DNA from: Gracilibacillus sp052246695
GTDB lineage: Bacteria; Bacillota; Bacilli; Bacillales; Amphibacillaceae
Direction: 5' to 3' (one strand)
Length of the DNA stretch: 64,000 nucleotides
Assembly: GCA_052246695.1 (NCBI GenBank)
Contig: JBQQCK010000012.1
Part shown: piece by piece, positions 7,638 through 16,696 of the stretch
Layout: every line of letters starts with the position of its first letter
How positions within the stretch are numbered: the stretch's first letter is position 1
Translations under genes and position numbers: made by a program
The notes under the pieces: model-generated
Told to the model about the DNA's origin: nothing
What the model saw: the letters and a program-made list of their open reading frames with translations, nothing else
Databases searched by the model: none

Positions 7638-10274
7638 ATGAAGAACTTAACATCCGCTCAAGTGCGTCAAATGTTTTTGGACTTTTTTAAAGAAAAAGGT
7701 CACGGTGTCGAACCGAGTGCATCCTTAGTACCAAAAGATGATCCGACGTTGTTGTGGATCAACAGTGGTGTGGCAACATTAAAAAAATATTTTGATGGTC
7801 GAGTTGTACCAAAGAATCCCCGCATTGCCAATGCACAAAAATCAATTCGTACGAACGACATTACCAATGTAGGCTATACAGCAAGACACCATACTTTCTT
7901 TGAAATGTTAGGTAACTTCTCGATTGGTGACTATTTCAAGGAAGAAGCAATCGATTTTGCCTGGGAATTTTTAACCGGTGACAAATGGATTGGCTTTGAT
8001 CCGGAGAAACTATCGGTTACCGTACACCCGGAAGATGAAGAAGCATATGTGCTATGGCGTGATAAAATCGGATTACCCGAAGAACGCATTATTCGACTAG
8101 AAGAAAACTTCTGGGATATCGGGGAAGGTCCTAGTGGGCCAAATACCGAAATTTTCTATGACCGTGGCGAAGCATATGGTAATGATCCAAATGATCCGGA
8201 ACTGTATCCAGGCGGTGAAAATGAGCGTTATCTAGAGATCTGGAACTTAGTGTTCTCTCAATTCAATCATAATCCAGATGATACGTATACGCCATTACCG
8301 AAGAAAAACATTGATACTGGTATGGGACTCGAGCGTCTTGTCAGTGTGATCCAGGATACGAAAACCAATTTTGAAACAGACTTATTTTTACCTATTATCA
8401 AAGAAACAGAAAAATTGGCAAACACCAGCTATAATGCAAATGAAGAAACAGATGTGTCCTTCAAGGTGATTGCAGATCATATCCGTACAGTAACGTTTGC
8501 GGTAAGTGACGGTGCCTTACCATCGAATGAAGGCCGTGGATACGTGTTGCGCCGTCTTTTACGTCGAGCAGTTCGCTATGCCAAACAAATTGGAATTGAA
8601 AAACCGTTTATGTATCAACTTGTTCCGACAGTCGGTACGATCATGGAAGCTTTCTATCCAGAAGTGAAAGATAAGACAGACTTTATTCAAAATGTGATCA
8701 AAACCGAAGAAGAACGTTTCCATGAAACATTACAGGAAGGTCTGCAAATTTTAAACTCGATCATCGAACAAGAAAAAGAAAAAGGAAATAAAGTCTTCCC
8801 TGGTGAAGAAGTATTCCGTCTTTATGACACGTACGGATTTCCAAAAGAGTTAACAGAAGAGTATGTTGATGAAGCCGGATTTACGATTGATGAAGCAGGC
8901 TTTGAGAAAGAAATGACCAAGCAACGTGATAGAGCACGTAATGCCCGACAAAAAGTCGATTCAATGCAAATCCAGGATGGCGTATTAAACGAAATTAACA
9001 TAGAAAGCTCTTTTGTTGGGTATGATTATTTACAGGCAGAAACAACTGTACTGGAAATGGTCGCTGATAAAGAGCGTGTAGAAGCTGTTACAGCCGGAAA
9101 TGAAGCATACGTTATACTTGCTGAAACACCATTTTATGCAGAAAGCGGTGGACAAATAGCTGATAAAGGTACTATTTCTTTTGAAGGCGGTCATGCGGAA
9201 GTACAAGATGTTCAAAAAGCACCAAATGGACAAAATCTTCACCGTATTTTGATCCAAGAAGGTACGTTATCGAAAGGACAAGCCGTCCAAGCACAAGTAG
9301 ACAAGACATCGCGTCAGTACATTATTAAAAACCATACGGCGACACACCTTCTACATCAAGCATTAAAGGATGTATTAGGTGAACACGTTAACCAGGCTGG
9401 TTCATTAGTCGCAAGTGAGCGTCTACGATTTGACTTCTCCCATTTTGGAGCAATAACGGAACAAGAAATCACAGAAATTGAACAACAAGTAAACGAAAAA
9501 ATATGGGCTTCCATTCAGGTGAATATTAGTAATAAGGGAATCCAGGAAGCAAAAGAAATGGGAGCTATGGCCTTATTTGGTGAAAAATATGGAGACATCG
9601 TACGAGTGGTTGAAATCGGGGACTACAGTATTGAATTATGTGGTGGTTGCCATGTTCAAAACTCTGCTGAAATTGGGTTATTCAAGATAGTTTCCGAGTC
9701 AGGAATCGGGGCCGGAACACGAAGAATCGAAGCTGTAACAGCTAAAAGTGCTTATCAATTTGTGAATGGTAAACATCAATTATTACAAACTGCCGCTAAT
9801 CAATTAAAAACAAAAGAAGATCAAGTACCTGAACGTTTAGAACATCTTTTTAAAGATATGAAAGAACAGCAGCGTCAAATTGATTCATTACGTGCTAAAC
9901 TTTCCCAACTAGAGGCTTCTTCAATCTTGGATGATGTTCAAGAAGTAAACGGAGTAAAAGTCCTTGCAAAAAAAGTAGATGTCTCTGATATGAATCAATT
10001 ACGTCAAATGGTAGACGAAATGAAACAAAAATTAGAATCAGGTATTATTTTGCTTGCTGCAGTCAATAATGACAAAGTACAGTTAGCATCAGGAGTTACC
10101 AAAGATTTAGTAACGAAGGGATACCATGCAGGTAATTTGATTAAAGAAACTGCCAAGATTTGTGGTGGAGGCGGCGGTGGCCGTCCAGATATGGCACAAG
10201 CTGGTGGAAAAGATGCAACTAAATTACCAGAAGCACTCGCCTTTGTAGAAAAATATGCGCAAGAGGTACAATAA
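7638..10274 (+). CDS. alaS: Alanine--tRNA ligase
   Basis: Class II aminoacyl-tRNA synthetase, 878 residues, full length. Domains in order: N-terminal catalytic domain (residues 1-250, starting MKNLTSAQVRQMFLDFF, with motif 2 region ARHHTFFEMLGNFS), tRNA-recognition helices, editing domain with the zinc ligands HTATH (about 566) and CGGCH (about 672), and the C-terminal DHHA1 domain with the glycine-rich GGGGGGRPDMAQAGG. It charges tRNA-Ala and clears mischarged Ser/Gly. ATG 7638 has GGAGGCG upstream. It is controlled by the T-box leader and is followed after 74 bases by ireB, which has its own promoter. Confidence 0.98.
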   Translation: MKNLTSAQVRQMFLDFFKEKGHGVEPSASLVPKDDPTLLWINSGVATLKKYFDGRVVPKNPRIANAQKSIRTNDITNVGYTARHHTFFEMLGNFSIGDYFKEEAIDFAWEFLTGDKWIGFDPEKLSVTVHPEDEEAYVLWRDKIGLPEERIIRLEENFWDIGEGPSGPNTEIFYDRGEAYGNDPNDPELYPGGENERYLEIWNLVFSQFNHNPDDTYTPLPKKNIDTGMGLERLVSVIQDTKTNFETDLFLPIIKETEKLANTSYNANEETDVSFKVIADHIRTVTFAVSDGALPSNEGRGYVLRRLLRRAVRYAKQIGIEKPFMYQLVPTVGTIMEAFYPEVKDKTDFIQNVIKTEEERFHETLQEGLQILNSIIEQEKEKGNKVFPGEEVFRLYDTYGFPKELTEEYVDEAGFTIDEAGFEKEMTKQRDRARNARQKVDSMQIQDGVLNEINIESSFVGYDYLQAETTVLEMVADKERVEAVTAGNEAYVILAETPFYAESGGQIADKGTISFEGGHAEVQDVQKAPNGQNLHRILIQEGTLSKGQAVQAQVDKTSRQYIIKNHTATHLLHQALKDVLGEHVNQAGSLVASERLRFDFSHFGAITEQEITEIEQQVNEKIWASIQVNISNKGIQEAKEMGAMALFGEKYGDIVRVVEIGDYSIELCGGCHVQNSAEIGLFKIVSESGIGAGTRRIEAVTAKSAYQFVNGKHQLLQTAANQLKTKEDQVPERLEHLFKDMKEQQRQIDSLRAKLSQLEASSILDDVQEVNGVKVLAKKVDVSDMNQLRQMVDEMKQKLESGIILLAAVNNDKVQLASGVTKDLVTKGYHAGNLIKETAKICGGGGGGRPDMAQAGGKDATKLPEALAFVEKYAQEVQ

Positions 10275-10276
10275 TT

Positions 10277-10306
10277 TTGGTAATTTTTATTAATAACAGT
10301 TATAAT
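10277..10306 (+). promoter_or_regulatory. SigA-type promoter before ireB
   Basis: TTGGTA at 10277-10282, 18-base spacer, TATAAT at 10301-10306. It lies in the alaS-ireB gap. Confidence 0.6.
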
Positions 10307-10348
10307 AGATAGATACAAATCGTTGTAATTTTATTTGGGGGTGCTTCC

Positions 10349-10615
10349 ATGGATGGAATGGACAAGACAATGAAATTTGATTTTTCTGAAGAGCCCATTG
10401 AGCAAAATGTTGAAGAAGTGTTGTTGTTAGTGCATAATGCGCTCGAGGAAAAAGGATATCATCCGATCAATCAAATTGTTGGATACTTATTATCAGGTGA
10501 CCCGGCTTATATTCCACGACATAAGGATGCACGAAATTTGATAAGGAGAATTGAGCGCGATGAAATAATTGAAGAATTAGTGAAGTATTACATCAGCGCC
10601 AATAATAAGAAATGA
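10349..10615 (+). CDS. ireB: IreB family regulatory phosphoprotein
   Basis: 88-residue DUF965 protein (YrzL). In Enterococcus faecalis IreB is a substrate of the Ser/Thr kinase IreK and tunes cephalosporin resistance. The strongly conserved core INQIVGYLLSGDPAYIPRHKDARN is present, as are N-terminal TMKFDFSE residues near the known phosphorylated threonines. ATG 10349 follows GGGGGTG. The stop overlaps ruvX by four bases (ATGA), so translation is coupled. Order ireB-ruvX-yrzB matches B. subtilis. Confidence 0.95.
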   Translation: MDGMDKTMKFDFSEEPIEQNVEEVLLLVHNALEEKGYHPINQIVGYLLSGDPAYIPRHKDARNLIRRIERDEIIEELVKYYISANNKK

Positions 10616-11031
10616 CAAAAATATTAGGACTAGATGTAGGATCAAAAACGATCGGTGTTGCGATCAGTGATGCATTAGGCTGGACTGCACAAGGTTTAAC
10701 GACCATCCATTGGCAGGAACCAGATTACGAATCGGTAAAAGATACGTTTAAACAATTGATCGATGAACATACTATAGAAAAAGTCGTCATTGGCTTACCT
10801 AAAAACATGAATGGCTCAATTGGCTTTAGAGGTGAAGCTTCACAAGATTTCGCCAAGTTTATAGAAGATACTTTCTCGAAAGAGGTTATCCTTTGGGATG
10901 AACGACTTACTACGATGGCTGCCGAGAAAGTTTTGTTAGAAGCGGATATGAGCCGTTCTAAGCGAAAGAAAGTGATCGACAAGATGGCAGCTGTCATGAT
11001 ATTGCAAGGTTATTTGGATAGCCAACCATGA
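10612..11031 (+). CDS. ruvX: Holliday junction resolvase-like RuvX (YqgF/YrrK)
   Basis: 139-residue RNase H-fold protein of the YqgF family. It starts with LGLDVGSKTIGVAISD, containing the first catalytic Asp, has GLPKNMNG in the middle and WDERLTT with the acidic pair near residue 100. Family members process 16S rRNA 5' ends or act as a resolvase. It overlaps ireB by 4 bases and is 13 bases before the DUF1292 gene. Confidence 0.95.
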   Translation: MTKILGLDVGSKTIGVAISDALGWTAQGLTTIHWQEPDYESVKDTFKQLIDEHTIEKVVIGLPKNMNGSIGFRGEASQDFAKFIEDTFSKEVILWDERLTTMAAEKVLLEADMSRSKRKKVIDKMAAVMILQGYLDSQP

Positions 11032-11044
11032 AGGAGGATTACAA

Positions 11045-11329
11045 ATGGCATTAGAAGAAAAAGAACGTATCATCATTCCTGATGAAAATGGAGAAGAACA
11101 TTTATTTGAAGTTTTGTTTACGTTTGATGTTGATCAGACACAAGAATCATATGTAGCAGTAGTACCAGCGGAACAGAAAGAAGACGAAGAAGTAGAAGTG
11201 TTTGCATTCCGTTATGAAGAGAAAGAAAACGACGATGACCTCGCCCTATATCACATCGAGTCAGACGATGAGTGGGACATGGTTGAGGAAGTACTTAATA
11301 CAGTAGCAGACAACGACTTGACAGAATAA
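11045..11329 (+). CDS. DUF1292 family protein (YrzB-like)
   Basis: 94-residue, very acidic cytoplasmic protein. The family signature is seen in IIIPDENGEEHLFEVLFTFDVDQ at the start and the DEWDMVEEVLNT C-terminus. Function unknown, but it almost always follows ruvX in Bacillaceae, as here. GGAGG is 6 bases before the ATG. A strong terminator closes the ireB-ruvX-yrzB operon. Confidence 0.92.
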   Translation: MALEEKERIIIPDENGEEHLFEVLFTFDVDQTQESYVAVVPAEQKEDEEVEVFAFRYEEKENDDDLALYHIESDDEWDMVEEVLNTVADNDLTE

Positions 11330-11336
11330 AGACAAA

Positions 11337-11368
11337 AGCTGGCCAGGAACTCCTGGTCAGCTTTTTTG
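11337..11368 (+). terminator. Terminator after yrzB-like gene
   Basis: Stem agctggccagga / tcctggtcagct with a two-base loop region and six T. Confidence 0.9.
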
Positions 11369-11526
11369 TATTAACAAATGGAATGTAGTTAAAGTAGTAT
11401 CACCCATAGCGTATCTAACAATTTATTATCCAGAAATTTTAGTGATTTCTTTACACTGTTATTATCAATTGTTTCGCTTTTGCAAAATTTGTAGTATAAT
11501 ATACCGGGTGAAAGGGGGAGACCTAA

Positions 11527-12681
11527 ATGAGTAAAGAAAAAGAAGAGAAAAACACAAAGTCAAAAAAGAAGAAACTTACATATAAAGAAATTTCTCAAGA
11601 ACGGGCAAAAGAAGCCAGTCTTGCACGGAGAATTATCATCATTGTGCTGATAGTACTAACAGGGGTTATCATAATTGGTGGTTACACTGCCTATAATTAT
11701 GTACAGAAAGGTGTATCTCCGGTTGATCCTAATAGTGAAGAAACGATCGATGTCACTATACCACTAGGATCATCAAGCTCTGATATTGCTAGTATACTGG
11801 AAGATAAGGGCATTATTTCAAATAGTTTAATATATCGTTTTTATGTTAAATTTAACAATGCTACTGATTTTCAAGCAGGGGAATACAGTTTATCGCCTTC
11901 GATGACTTTAGCAGAAATTACATCAGAATTGGAAACAGGTTCTATTCAAAAAGAAGCTCAATTACGTGTTACCGTACCTGAAGGAAGAAGTATTGAAGAA
12001 ATTGCATCGATCTATGAAGAACATGCAGGTGTTGATAGTAAAGAATTTTTAGAAAAAATGAAAGATCAAGAATATATAAAGGAATTGATCGGACAATATC
12101 CAAATATTTTAACGGAAGATATTGTAGCAGAAGATATTATTTATCCATTGGAAGGGTATTTGTTTCCAGCGACATATGAGTTTGTTACGGATCAACCTAC
12201 TATAGATAAAATTATCACAAAAATGTTAAATAAAACAAACAGTGTCATTCTTGCCTATTATGATCAGATAGAAGCATTAGAATTCTCTATTCATGAAGTG
12301 ATTACGTTTGCTTCATTAGTAGAGGAAGAGGCGCCAACTGAAGAAGATAGAAGAAAAATTGCTCGCGTGTTTTATAATCGGATGGAAGAGGGTATGATGT
12401 TACAAACAGACCCTACTGTCATTTATGCGCATGGTGAACATATACCGAGATTAACATATGATCATTATGAGATAGAATCACCTTATAATACGTATCATGT
12501 TCAAGGATTACCAGTTGGGCCAATTGCTAATTTTGGTGAAAGTTCTTTAGCTGCGGTATTAAAACCGGATGATAACAACTATTTTTATTTCTTAGCGGAT
12601 TCTGAAGGAAATGTTCATTATTCCAGAACACTTGAAGAACATCAAAAGCTGGAAGATCAATATATTCATAATCAAAAGTAA
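11527..12681 (+). CDS. mltG: Endolytic transglycosylase MltG
   Basis: 384-residue YceG/MltG membrane protein that cleaves nascent peptidoglycan strands and so sets glycan length. A charged, Lys-rich cytoplasmic N-terminus (residues 1-35) precedes one transmembrane helix (about 36-58); a LysM-like region (about 75-130) leads into the catalytic domain with the signature EVITFASLVEEEA, whose Glu is catalytic, and DPTVIYAHG. The C-terminal YNTYHVQGLPVGPIANFG block is intact. GGGGGAG lies before ATG 11527. A TATAAT at 11495-11500 is a likely -10, with only a weak -35. Confidence 0.95.
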   Translation: MSKEKEEKNTKSKKKKLTYKEISQERAKEASLARRIIIIVLIVLTGVIIIGGYTAYNYVQKGVSPVDPNSEETIDVTIPLGSSSSDIASILEDKGIISNSLIYRFYVKFNNATDFQAGEYSLSPSMTLAEITSELETGSIQKEAQLRVTVPEGRSIEEIASIYEEHAGVDSKEFLEKMKDQEYIKELIGQYPNILTEDIVAEDIIYPLEGYLFPATYEFVTDQPTIDKIITKMLNKTNSVILAYYDQIEALEFSIHEVITFASLVEEEAPTEEDRRKIARVFYNRMEEGMMLQTDPTVIYAHGEHIPRLTYDHYEIESPYNTYHVQGLPVGPIANFGESSLAAVLKPDDNNYFYFLADSEGNVHYSRTLEEHQKLEDQYIHNQK

Positions 12682-12709
12682 AAGCAGGGGGCAGATATCC
12701 CTGCTTTTG
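12680..12709 (+). terminator. Possible terminator after mltG
   Basis: Stem aaagcaggg / ccctgcttt around ggcagatat. No clear T run follows, so it may only attenuate or protect the 3' end. Confidence 0.45.
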
Positions 12710-12735
12710 CCCTGTTTTAGAAGGGAATGACAAGC

Positions 12736-13374
12736 ATGAACCAGACAGATATTATCAAATATCTGGATACGATCACGCCAATACAAGACGATTGGATTCA
12801 ACAGTTAGAGGAAGAAGCAAATCAAAACCATGTTCCGATTATGGACAAACAAGGTATTGCCTTATTACAACAATTAATTCGTCTCCACCAGCCAGCCAAA
12901 ATACTTGAAATTGGCACTGCAATTGGGTACTCTGCTTTAAGAATGTTAGAAGCAAAATCTGATGCAAAAGTAGTCTCGATCGAAAGAAATCAAGAAATGT
13001 ATGATCGGGCGATGAAAAATATTCAAGAGCAAAACCAAGAAGAACATATTGATGTCATTTTTGGGGATGCTTTAGAGGTAGATGAAAAGGTTGCAGAAAA
13101 AGGACCATATCAAATGATATTTATCGATGCAGCAAAAGGACAGTATCGGCACTTTTTCGAAAAATACGGGCAAATGCTTACTGATAAAGGCGTGATGGTG
13201 ACAGACAATGTCCTTTTCAGAGGCTTGGTGGTAAATCCGGAAGAAGCGCCGAAAAGGTTACAAAAGCTTGCGAATAAAATCGATCAGTATAATCAATGGT
13301 TATTGCAACATCCTTCTTATCATACCACTATTCTACCGGTTGGAGACGGTGTGGCAATCAGTGTAAAAAAGTAA
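12736..13374 (+). CDS. trmR: tRNA 5-hydroxyuridine methyltransferase TrmR (YrrM)
   Basis: About 212-residue class I SAM-dependent O-methyltransferase. It methylates ho5U34 to mo5U34 in the anticodon wobble position of several tRNAs. The SAM site is LEIGTAIGYSALRM (about residue 57) and the metal/substrate site FIDAAKGQY (about 132). ATG 12736 is preferred: AAGGG at 12721-12725 is 10 bases upstream, but only one base from the in-frame ATG at 12727. In B. subtilis it is followed by two U32 peptidase-family genes (yrrN, yrrO) that make ho5U; these are absent here and udk follows directly. Confidence 0.92.
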   Translation: MNQTDIIKYLDTITPIQDDWIQQLEEEANQNHVPIMDKQGIALLQQLIRLHQPAKILEIGTAIGYSALRMLEAKSDAKVVSIERNQEMYDRAMKNIQEQNQEEHIDVIFGDALEVDEKVAEKGPYQMIFIDAAKGQYRHFFEKYGQMLTDKGVMVTDNVLFRGLVVNPEEAPKRLQKLANKIDQYNQWLLQHPSYHTTILPVGDGVAISVKK

Positions 13375-13391
13375 AAGTAGGGGTGCACAAC

Positions 13392-14021
13392 ATGAGTAAG
13401 AAAAAACCAGTTATTATTGGAGTTGCAGGTGGATCTGGTTCAGGTAAAACATCTGTAACCAAAGCCATTCAAAATCGTTTTACAGATCAATCTGTCCTTG
13501 TTATTGAGCAAGATTATTATTATAAAGATCAAGCAGATATTCCTATGGAAGAAAGACTACAAACAAACTATGACCATCCATTAGCTTTTGATAATGATCT
13601 TCTAATTGAACATATTAAAGAATTATTAGAACATCAGCCGGTAGATAAACCAGTATATGATTATACGATGCATACTAGATCTGATGATGTTATTCCGATG
13701 GAGCCCAAAGATGTTATTATAATTGAAGGTATTTTAATTTTGGATGATGCAAGGCTGATGGAATTAATGGATATTAAAGTTTTTGTTGATACAGATGCGG
13801 ATTTACGAATTATTCGTCGTCTGTTACGGGATATTAATGAACGAGGCCGTTCGATTGATTCTGTCATCAATCAATATATCCAAACAGTTCGTCCTGCTCA
13901 TTTGCAATTTATTGAGCCCACCAAAAGATATGCAGATGTTATTATTCCTGAGGGTGGACAAAACGTTGTTGCCATTGATTTATTAGCTACAAAAATTGAA
14001 AAAATATTAGAACTAGAGTAA
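13392..14021 (+). CDS. udk: Uridine kinase
   Basis: 209-residue pyrimidine-salvage kinase converting uridine/cytidine to UMP/CMP. The P-loop GVAGGSGSGKTS begins at residue 10; YDHPLAFDNDLL and the lid region RRLLRDINERGRSI are typical. ATG 13392 is chosen because it has GTAGGGGTG upstream and starts MSKKKPVIIGVAGG, as in homologues; a longer open frame reaches back into trmR. It follows trmR by 17 bases, so the two are probably co-transcribed. Confidence 0.96.
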   Translation: MSKKKPVIIGVAGGSGSGKTSVTKAIQNRFTDQSVLVIEQDYYYKDQADIPMEERLQTNYDHPLAFDNDLLIEHIKELLEHQPVDKPVYDYTMHTRSDDVIPMEPKDVIIIEGILILDDARLMELMDIKVFVDTDADLRIIRRLLRDINERGRSIDSVINQYIQTVRPAHLQFIEPTKRYADVIIPEGGQNVVAIDLLATKIEKILELE

Positions 14022-14026
14022 CTTAG

Positions 14027-14058
14027 AATGCACGGAGTTATAATCTCTCCTTGCATTT
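14027..14058 (+). terminator. Hairpin after udk
   Basis: aatgca-c-ggag / ctcc-t-tgcatt inverted repeat without a strong T tail. Possible weak terminator. Confidence 0.4.
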
Positions 14059-14236
14059 GCAAAATAGTACAAATAAAACTATTGAAAAAATTGAAAAAAT
14101 TTGAGATAGTAGTGGTTAGTAAATAAAGCATTTACATAAATGCTATGAAAAAGTGTTATTTTAAATGAGGCATCATACAATGTAAATAATATTTGCTTTA
14201 CTGATTCATAGCAGTAGATTGAAGGAGTGTAGGATC

Positions 14237-14713
14237 ATGCCAGAAGAAAAAGAGTTTTACATGACAGAAGATGGCTTAAAAAAATTAGAAGAAGAATTGG
14301 AATATTTAAAGACAGAACGAAGACAAGAGGTTGTTGAACGCATCAAGATTGCCAGAGATTTTGGTGATTTATCCGAAAACTCAGAGTATGATGCGGCTAA
14401 GGATGAACAAGCTTTTGTTGAATCTCGAATTGTACAAGTAGAGAATATGATTCGAAATGCTGTCATTATTAAAGACGAAGACGCAAACCCAGATGTTGTA
14501 TCATTAGGTAGAACCATTACCTTCCAGGAATTACCTGATGGTGAAGAGGAAAGCTATACAATTGTTGGTAGTGCTGAAGCGGATCCTTTTGAAGGGAAAA
14601 TTTCCAATGATTCTCCGATTGCAAAAAGCCTGTTAGGTCATTCAATAGGAGAAGAAGTGGTGGTACCAACTCCAGCTGGTGATATGAACGTAAAAATAAT
14701 TAGTGTTCAGTAA
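14237..14713 (+). CDS. greA: Transcription elongation factor GreA
   Basis: 158-residue factor that rescues backtracked RNA polymerase by stimulating transcript cleavage. The N-terminal coiled coil (MTEDGLKKLEEELEYLKTERRQEVVERI) has the acidic tip DFGDLSENSEYDAAKDEQ; the C-terminal FKBP-like domain ends with a SPIAKSLLGHSIGEEV block. ATG 14237 lies 9 bases after AAGGAG; a TTG at 14219 in the same frame overlaps that site and is not the start. It is a single-gene unit with a terminator. Confidence 0.97.
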   Translation: MPEEKEFYMTEDGLKKLEEELEYLKTERRQEVVERIKIARDFGDLSENSEYDAAKDEQAFVESRIVQVENMIRNAVIIKDEDANPDVVSLGRTITFQELPDGEEESYTIVGSAEADPFEGKISNDSPIAKSLLGHSIGEEVVVPTPAGDMNVKIISVQ

Positions 14714-14720
14714 GGATAGA

Positions 14721-14758
14721 AAAAATGGATGTCTTATTTTAGAGACATCCATTTTTAT
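14721..14758 (+). terminator. Terminator after greA
   Basis: aaaaatggatgtct / agacatccattttt perfect stem with an 8-base loop; the A-rich 5' arm makes it bidirectional. Confidence 0.9.
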
Positions 14759-14816
14759 TCATTATATTGGGTAATAGCTTCTCATGCAGATCACAAGTTT
14801 TAAGGCACTTTTCATA

Positions 14817-15038
14817 TTACGAAGATATTAAAAATGGTTTAAGTTTCTGTTCAATGAAATATTCTTTGTTCTTTTCGAGTATAAATTGAAAGACAAGCTC
14901 TTCCGAAACAGAACTAAATTGCAGCGTAGTGTCATCGAGAAAATGAATAAATAAGACCTGGTTTTCTTTATCATAGCTAATCGATTCAAAGGTAGTTAGT
15001 TGCCATAATTTGCGATCAAACGTAGTCGTTCTCAACAT
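14817..15038 (-). CDS. Small KTSC-like hypothetical protein
   Basis: 73-residue protein read on the minus strand between greA and yrrS. The pattern TFESISYDKENQVLFIHFLDDTTLQFSSVSEELV resembles the short beta-rich KTSC domain (S-x-x-I-x-Y-d ... L-x-I-x-F), but the lysine-threonine-serine-cysteine residues are not all present, so family membership is tentative. GGAGCG lies 8 bases before its ATG. Function unknown. Confidence 0.65.
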   Translation of the reverse strand: MLRTTTFDRKLWQLTTFESISYDKENQVLFIHFLDDTTLQFSSVSEELVFQFILEKNKEYFIEQKLKPFLISS

Positions 15039-15207
15039 AGCACACGCTCCTTACATTTTCTTTCAATTTATTATATTCCATATATATGGACAAACTCCTG
15101 CAAGAATGACAAAAAAAGAAAAAAATCGATCGATTTTCCTAAAAATAGGGCTTGTCATGGTGAAAGATATTATTTTTTAGTATAATTACGATTGGGAGGG
15201 TGGAATA

Positions 15208-15963
15208 ATGGCGGATGAATTTGGAAGAATTACAAGAAAAGACAGGTTTGAGAAAAAAAGAACGAGCACGAAGGCTATTACATGGTTAAGCGTTATCGGT
15301 GGAGTTTTAGCCGTTCTCATCATTGCAATTGTTGTTTTTGGTGGAGATGATCAAGGTGAACCGGTAGCGACTGGCTCAGAAGATAATAATAATACAGAAG
15401 AGATTCAAGAAGATAATACAGATGAAGATGGATTAAATAAAGAGCCTGAGAAACAGTCCGAAGAATCTAGCGGAACGACATCGGAAGAAGAGTCCGATCA
15501 GGAAGAACCGCAAGTGGGAGAAGAAACTAAGGAAGATGAGAACGAGCAAAACAATGAAGATGTGCAGCTAAAAGAAGTAGAATCCGAGGATGAGAATGTT
15601 CGCGCTGCTTATAAAGGAAACTGGGAACCGATTGGTACAGAGCAAGAAGAGCCTCATACTACAACATTTGAAAAAGAAACTGTTGACTGGCAAGAAATGA
15701 TGCAAGCAGTGGAAGTTGCAACAGGTATACCTGTAGATCAACAAATTACTTGGTGGTTTGGAAGAGCTGGAGAGCAGAGTGTAGAAGCGACTGTTTCACC
15801 GAAATCTAACCAGGATGAAACTTATCGAGTGACGATGGTCTGGGTGAAAGAACAAGGTTGGCAGCCAGTACTAGTAGAAGAATTGATTGAAAACGATAAA
15901 AAAACAAGTTCATCAAGTGATAGTCAAGAAGAAGATGCAGCAAGTTCAGAACAGGAGGAATAA
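15208..15963 (+). CDS. yrrS: YrrS family membrane protein (DUF1510)
   Basis: 251 residues: a short basic cytoplasmic N-terminus with FGRITRKDRFEKKR, one transmembrane helix (about 26-46), an extremely acidic low-complexity linker of about 100 residues (E/D/N/S rich), then a folded extracytoplasmic DUF1510 domain with WEPIGTEQ and ITWWFGRAG. B. subtilis YrrS is made with a penicillin-binding protein in sporulating or growing cells; its exact role is unclear. The linker is unusually long and acidic, consistent with salt adaptation. mtnN begins 3 bases after its stop, so both are in one operon. Confidence 0.88.
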   Translation: MADEFGRITRKDRFEKKRTSTKAITWLSVIGGVLAVLIIAIVVFGGDDQGEPVATGSEDNNNTEEIQEDNTDEDGLNKEPEKQSEESSGTTSEEESDQEEPQVGEETKEDENEQNNEDVQLKEVESEDENVRAAYKGNWEPIGTEQEEPHTTTFEKETVDWQEMMQAVEVATGIPVDQQITWWFGRAGEQSVEATVSPKSNQDETYRVTMVWVKEQGWQPVLVEELIENDKKTSSSSDSQEEDAASSEQEE

Positions 15964-15966
15964 ACC

Positions 15967-16662
15967 ATGATCGGTATAATCGGTGCAATGGACGAAGAAG
16001 TAGAGCTACTTAAAGAGAAAATGGATATAACAGAAACGGAAAGAATCGCTAATGGTGATTTCTTTGTTGGTACAATAGAAGGTAAAGACGTAGTGTTATT
16101 GAAATCCGGTATTGGAAAAGTGAATGCTGCTATTGCAACAACAATATTATTTGAAAGATACCAACCGGGCTTTGTGATTAACACCGGTTCAGCAGGTGGT
16201 TTTCATAACGATTTAGAAGTTGGGGATATTGTCATATCTTCAGAAGTAGTACACAACGATGTTGATGTAACAGCATTTGACTATGATTATGGTCAAGTAC
16301 CGGGGTTACCTCCAACGTTTCAGGCAGATCCGATTTTAATCGAAAAAGCCATGCTTGCTGCCAAACAATTAGATGGTATTGAAGCAATGAAAGGTCTGAT
16401 TTGTACTGGAGATTCGTTTATGCAAGATGAAGGAAAAGTTCAATTTGTTCGGGAAAAATTCCCAGAGATGATAGCTGCCGAAATGGAAGCTGCAGCTATT
16501 GCACAAGTGTGTTACCAGTACTCCAGACCATTTGTCATAATCCGTGCACTTTCAGATATTGCGGGAAAAGATTCTTCCGTATCATTTGACGCATTCCTTG
16601 AAAAAGCAGCGGCAAATGCAGCAAACTTAATAATGGATGTTGTAAGAAATACGAATAAATGA
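15967..16662 (+). CDS. mtnN: 5'-methylthioadenosine/S-adenosylhomocysteine nucleosidase
   Basis: 231-residue nucleosidase that hydrolyses MTA and SAH, feeding methionine salvage and SAM recycling. Signature elements: IGAMDEEVELLKEKM at the start (catalytic Glu), INTGSAGG (about residue 77), EMEAAAIAQVC and the catalytic Asp in ALSDIAGKDS. GGAGG upstream of ATG is embedded in the end of yrrS. It is convergent with sigK, sharing a bidirectional terminator. Confidence 0.96.
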   Translation: MIGIIGAMDEEVELLKEKMDITETERIANGDFFVGTIEGKDVVLLKSGIGKVNAAIATTILFERYQPGFVINTGSAGGFHNDLEVGDIVISSEVVHNDVDVTAFDYDYGQVPGLPPTFQADPILIEKAMLAAKQLDGIEAMKGLICTGDSFMQDEGKVQFVREKFPEMIAAEMEAAAIAQVCYQYSRPFVIIRALSDIAGKDSSVSFDAFLEKAAANAANLIMDVVRNTNK

Positions 16663-16666
16663 GAAA

Positions 16667-16696
16667 TAGCTGTCGAGACCTCGACAGCTATTTTAA
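16667..16696. terminator. Bidirectional terminator between mtnN and sigK
   Basis: Perfect palindrome tagctgtcgag-acct-cgacagcta flanked by A and T tracts. The sigK stop codon lies inside the stem. Confidence 0.85.

Noticed and set aside
7457..7690. 77-codon protein gene upstream of alaS
   Set aside because: It lies in the repeat and runs out of frame into alaS; it has no ribosome binding site or protein-like pattern.
14817..15038. yrzA (DUF2536)
   Set aside because: The position is similar to B. subtilis yrzA, but the sequence pattern does not match what I recall of that family; it is more KTSC-like.
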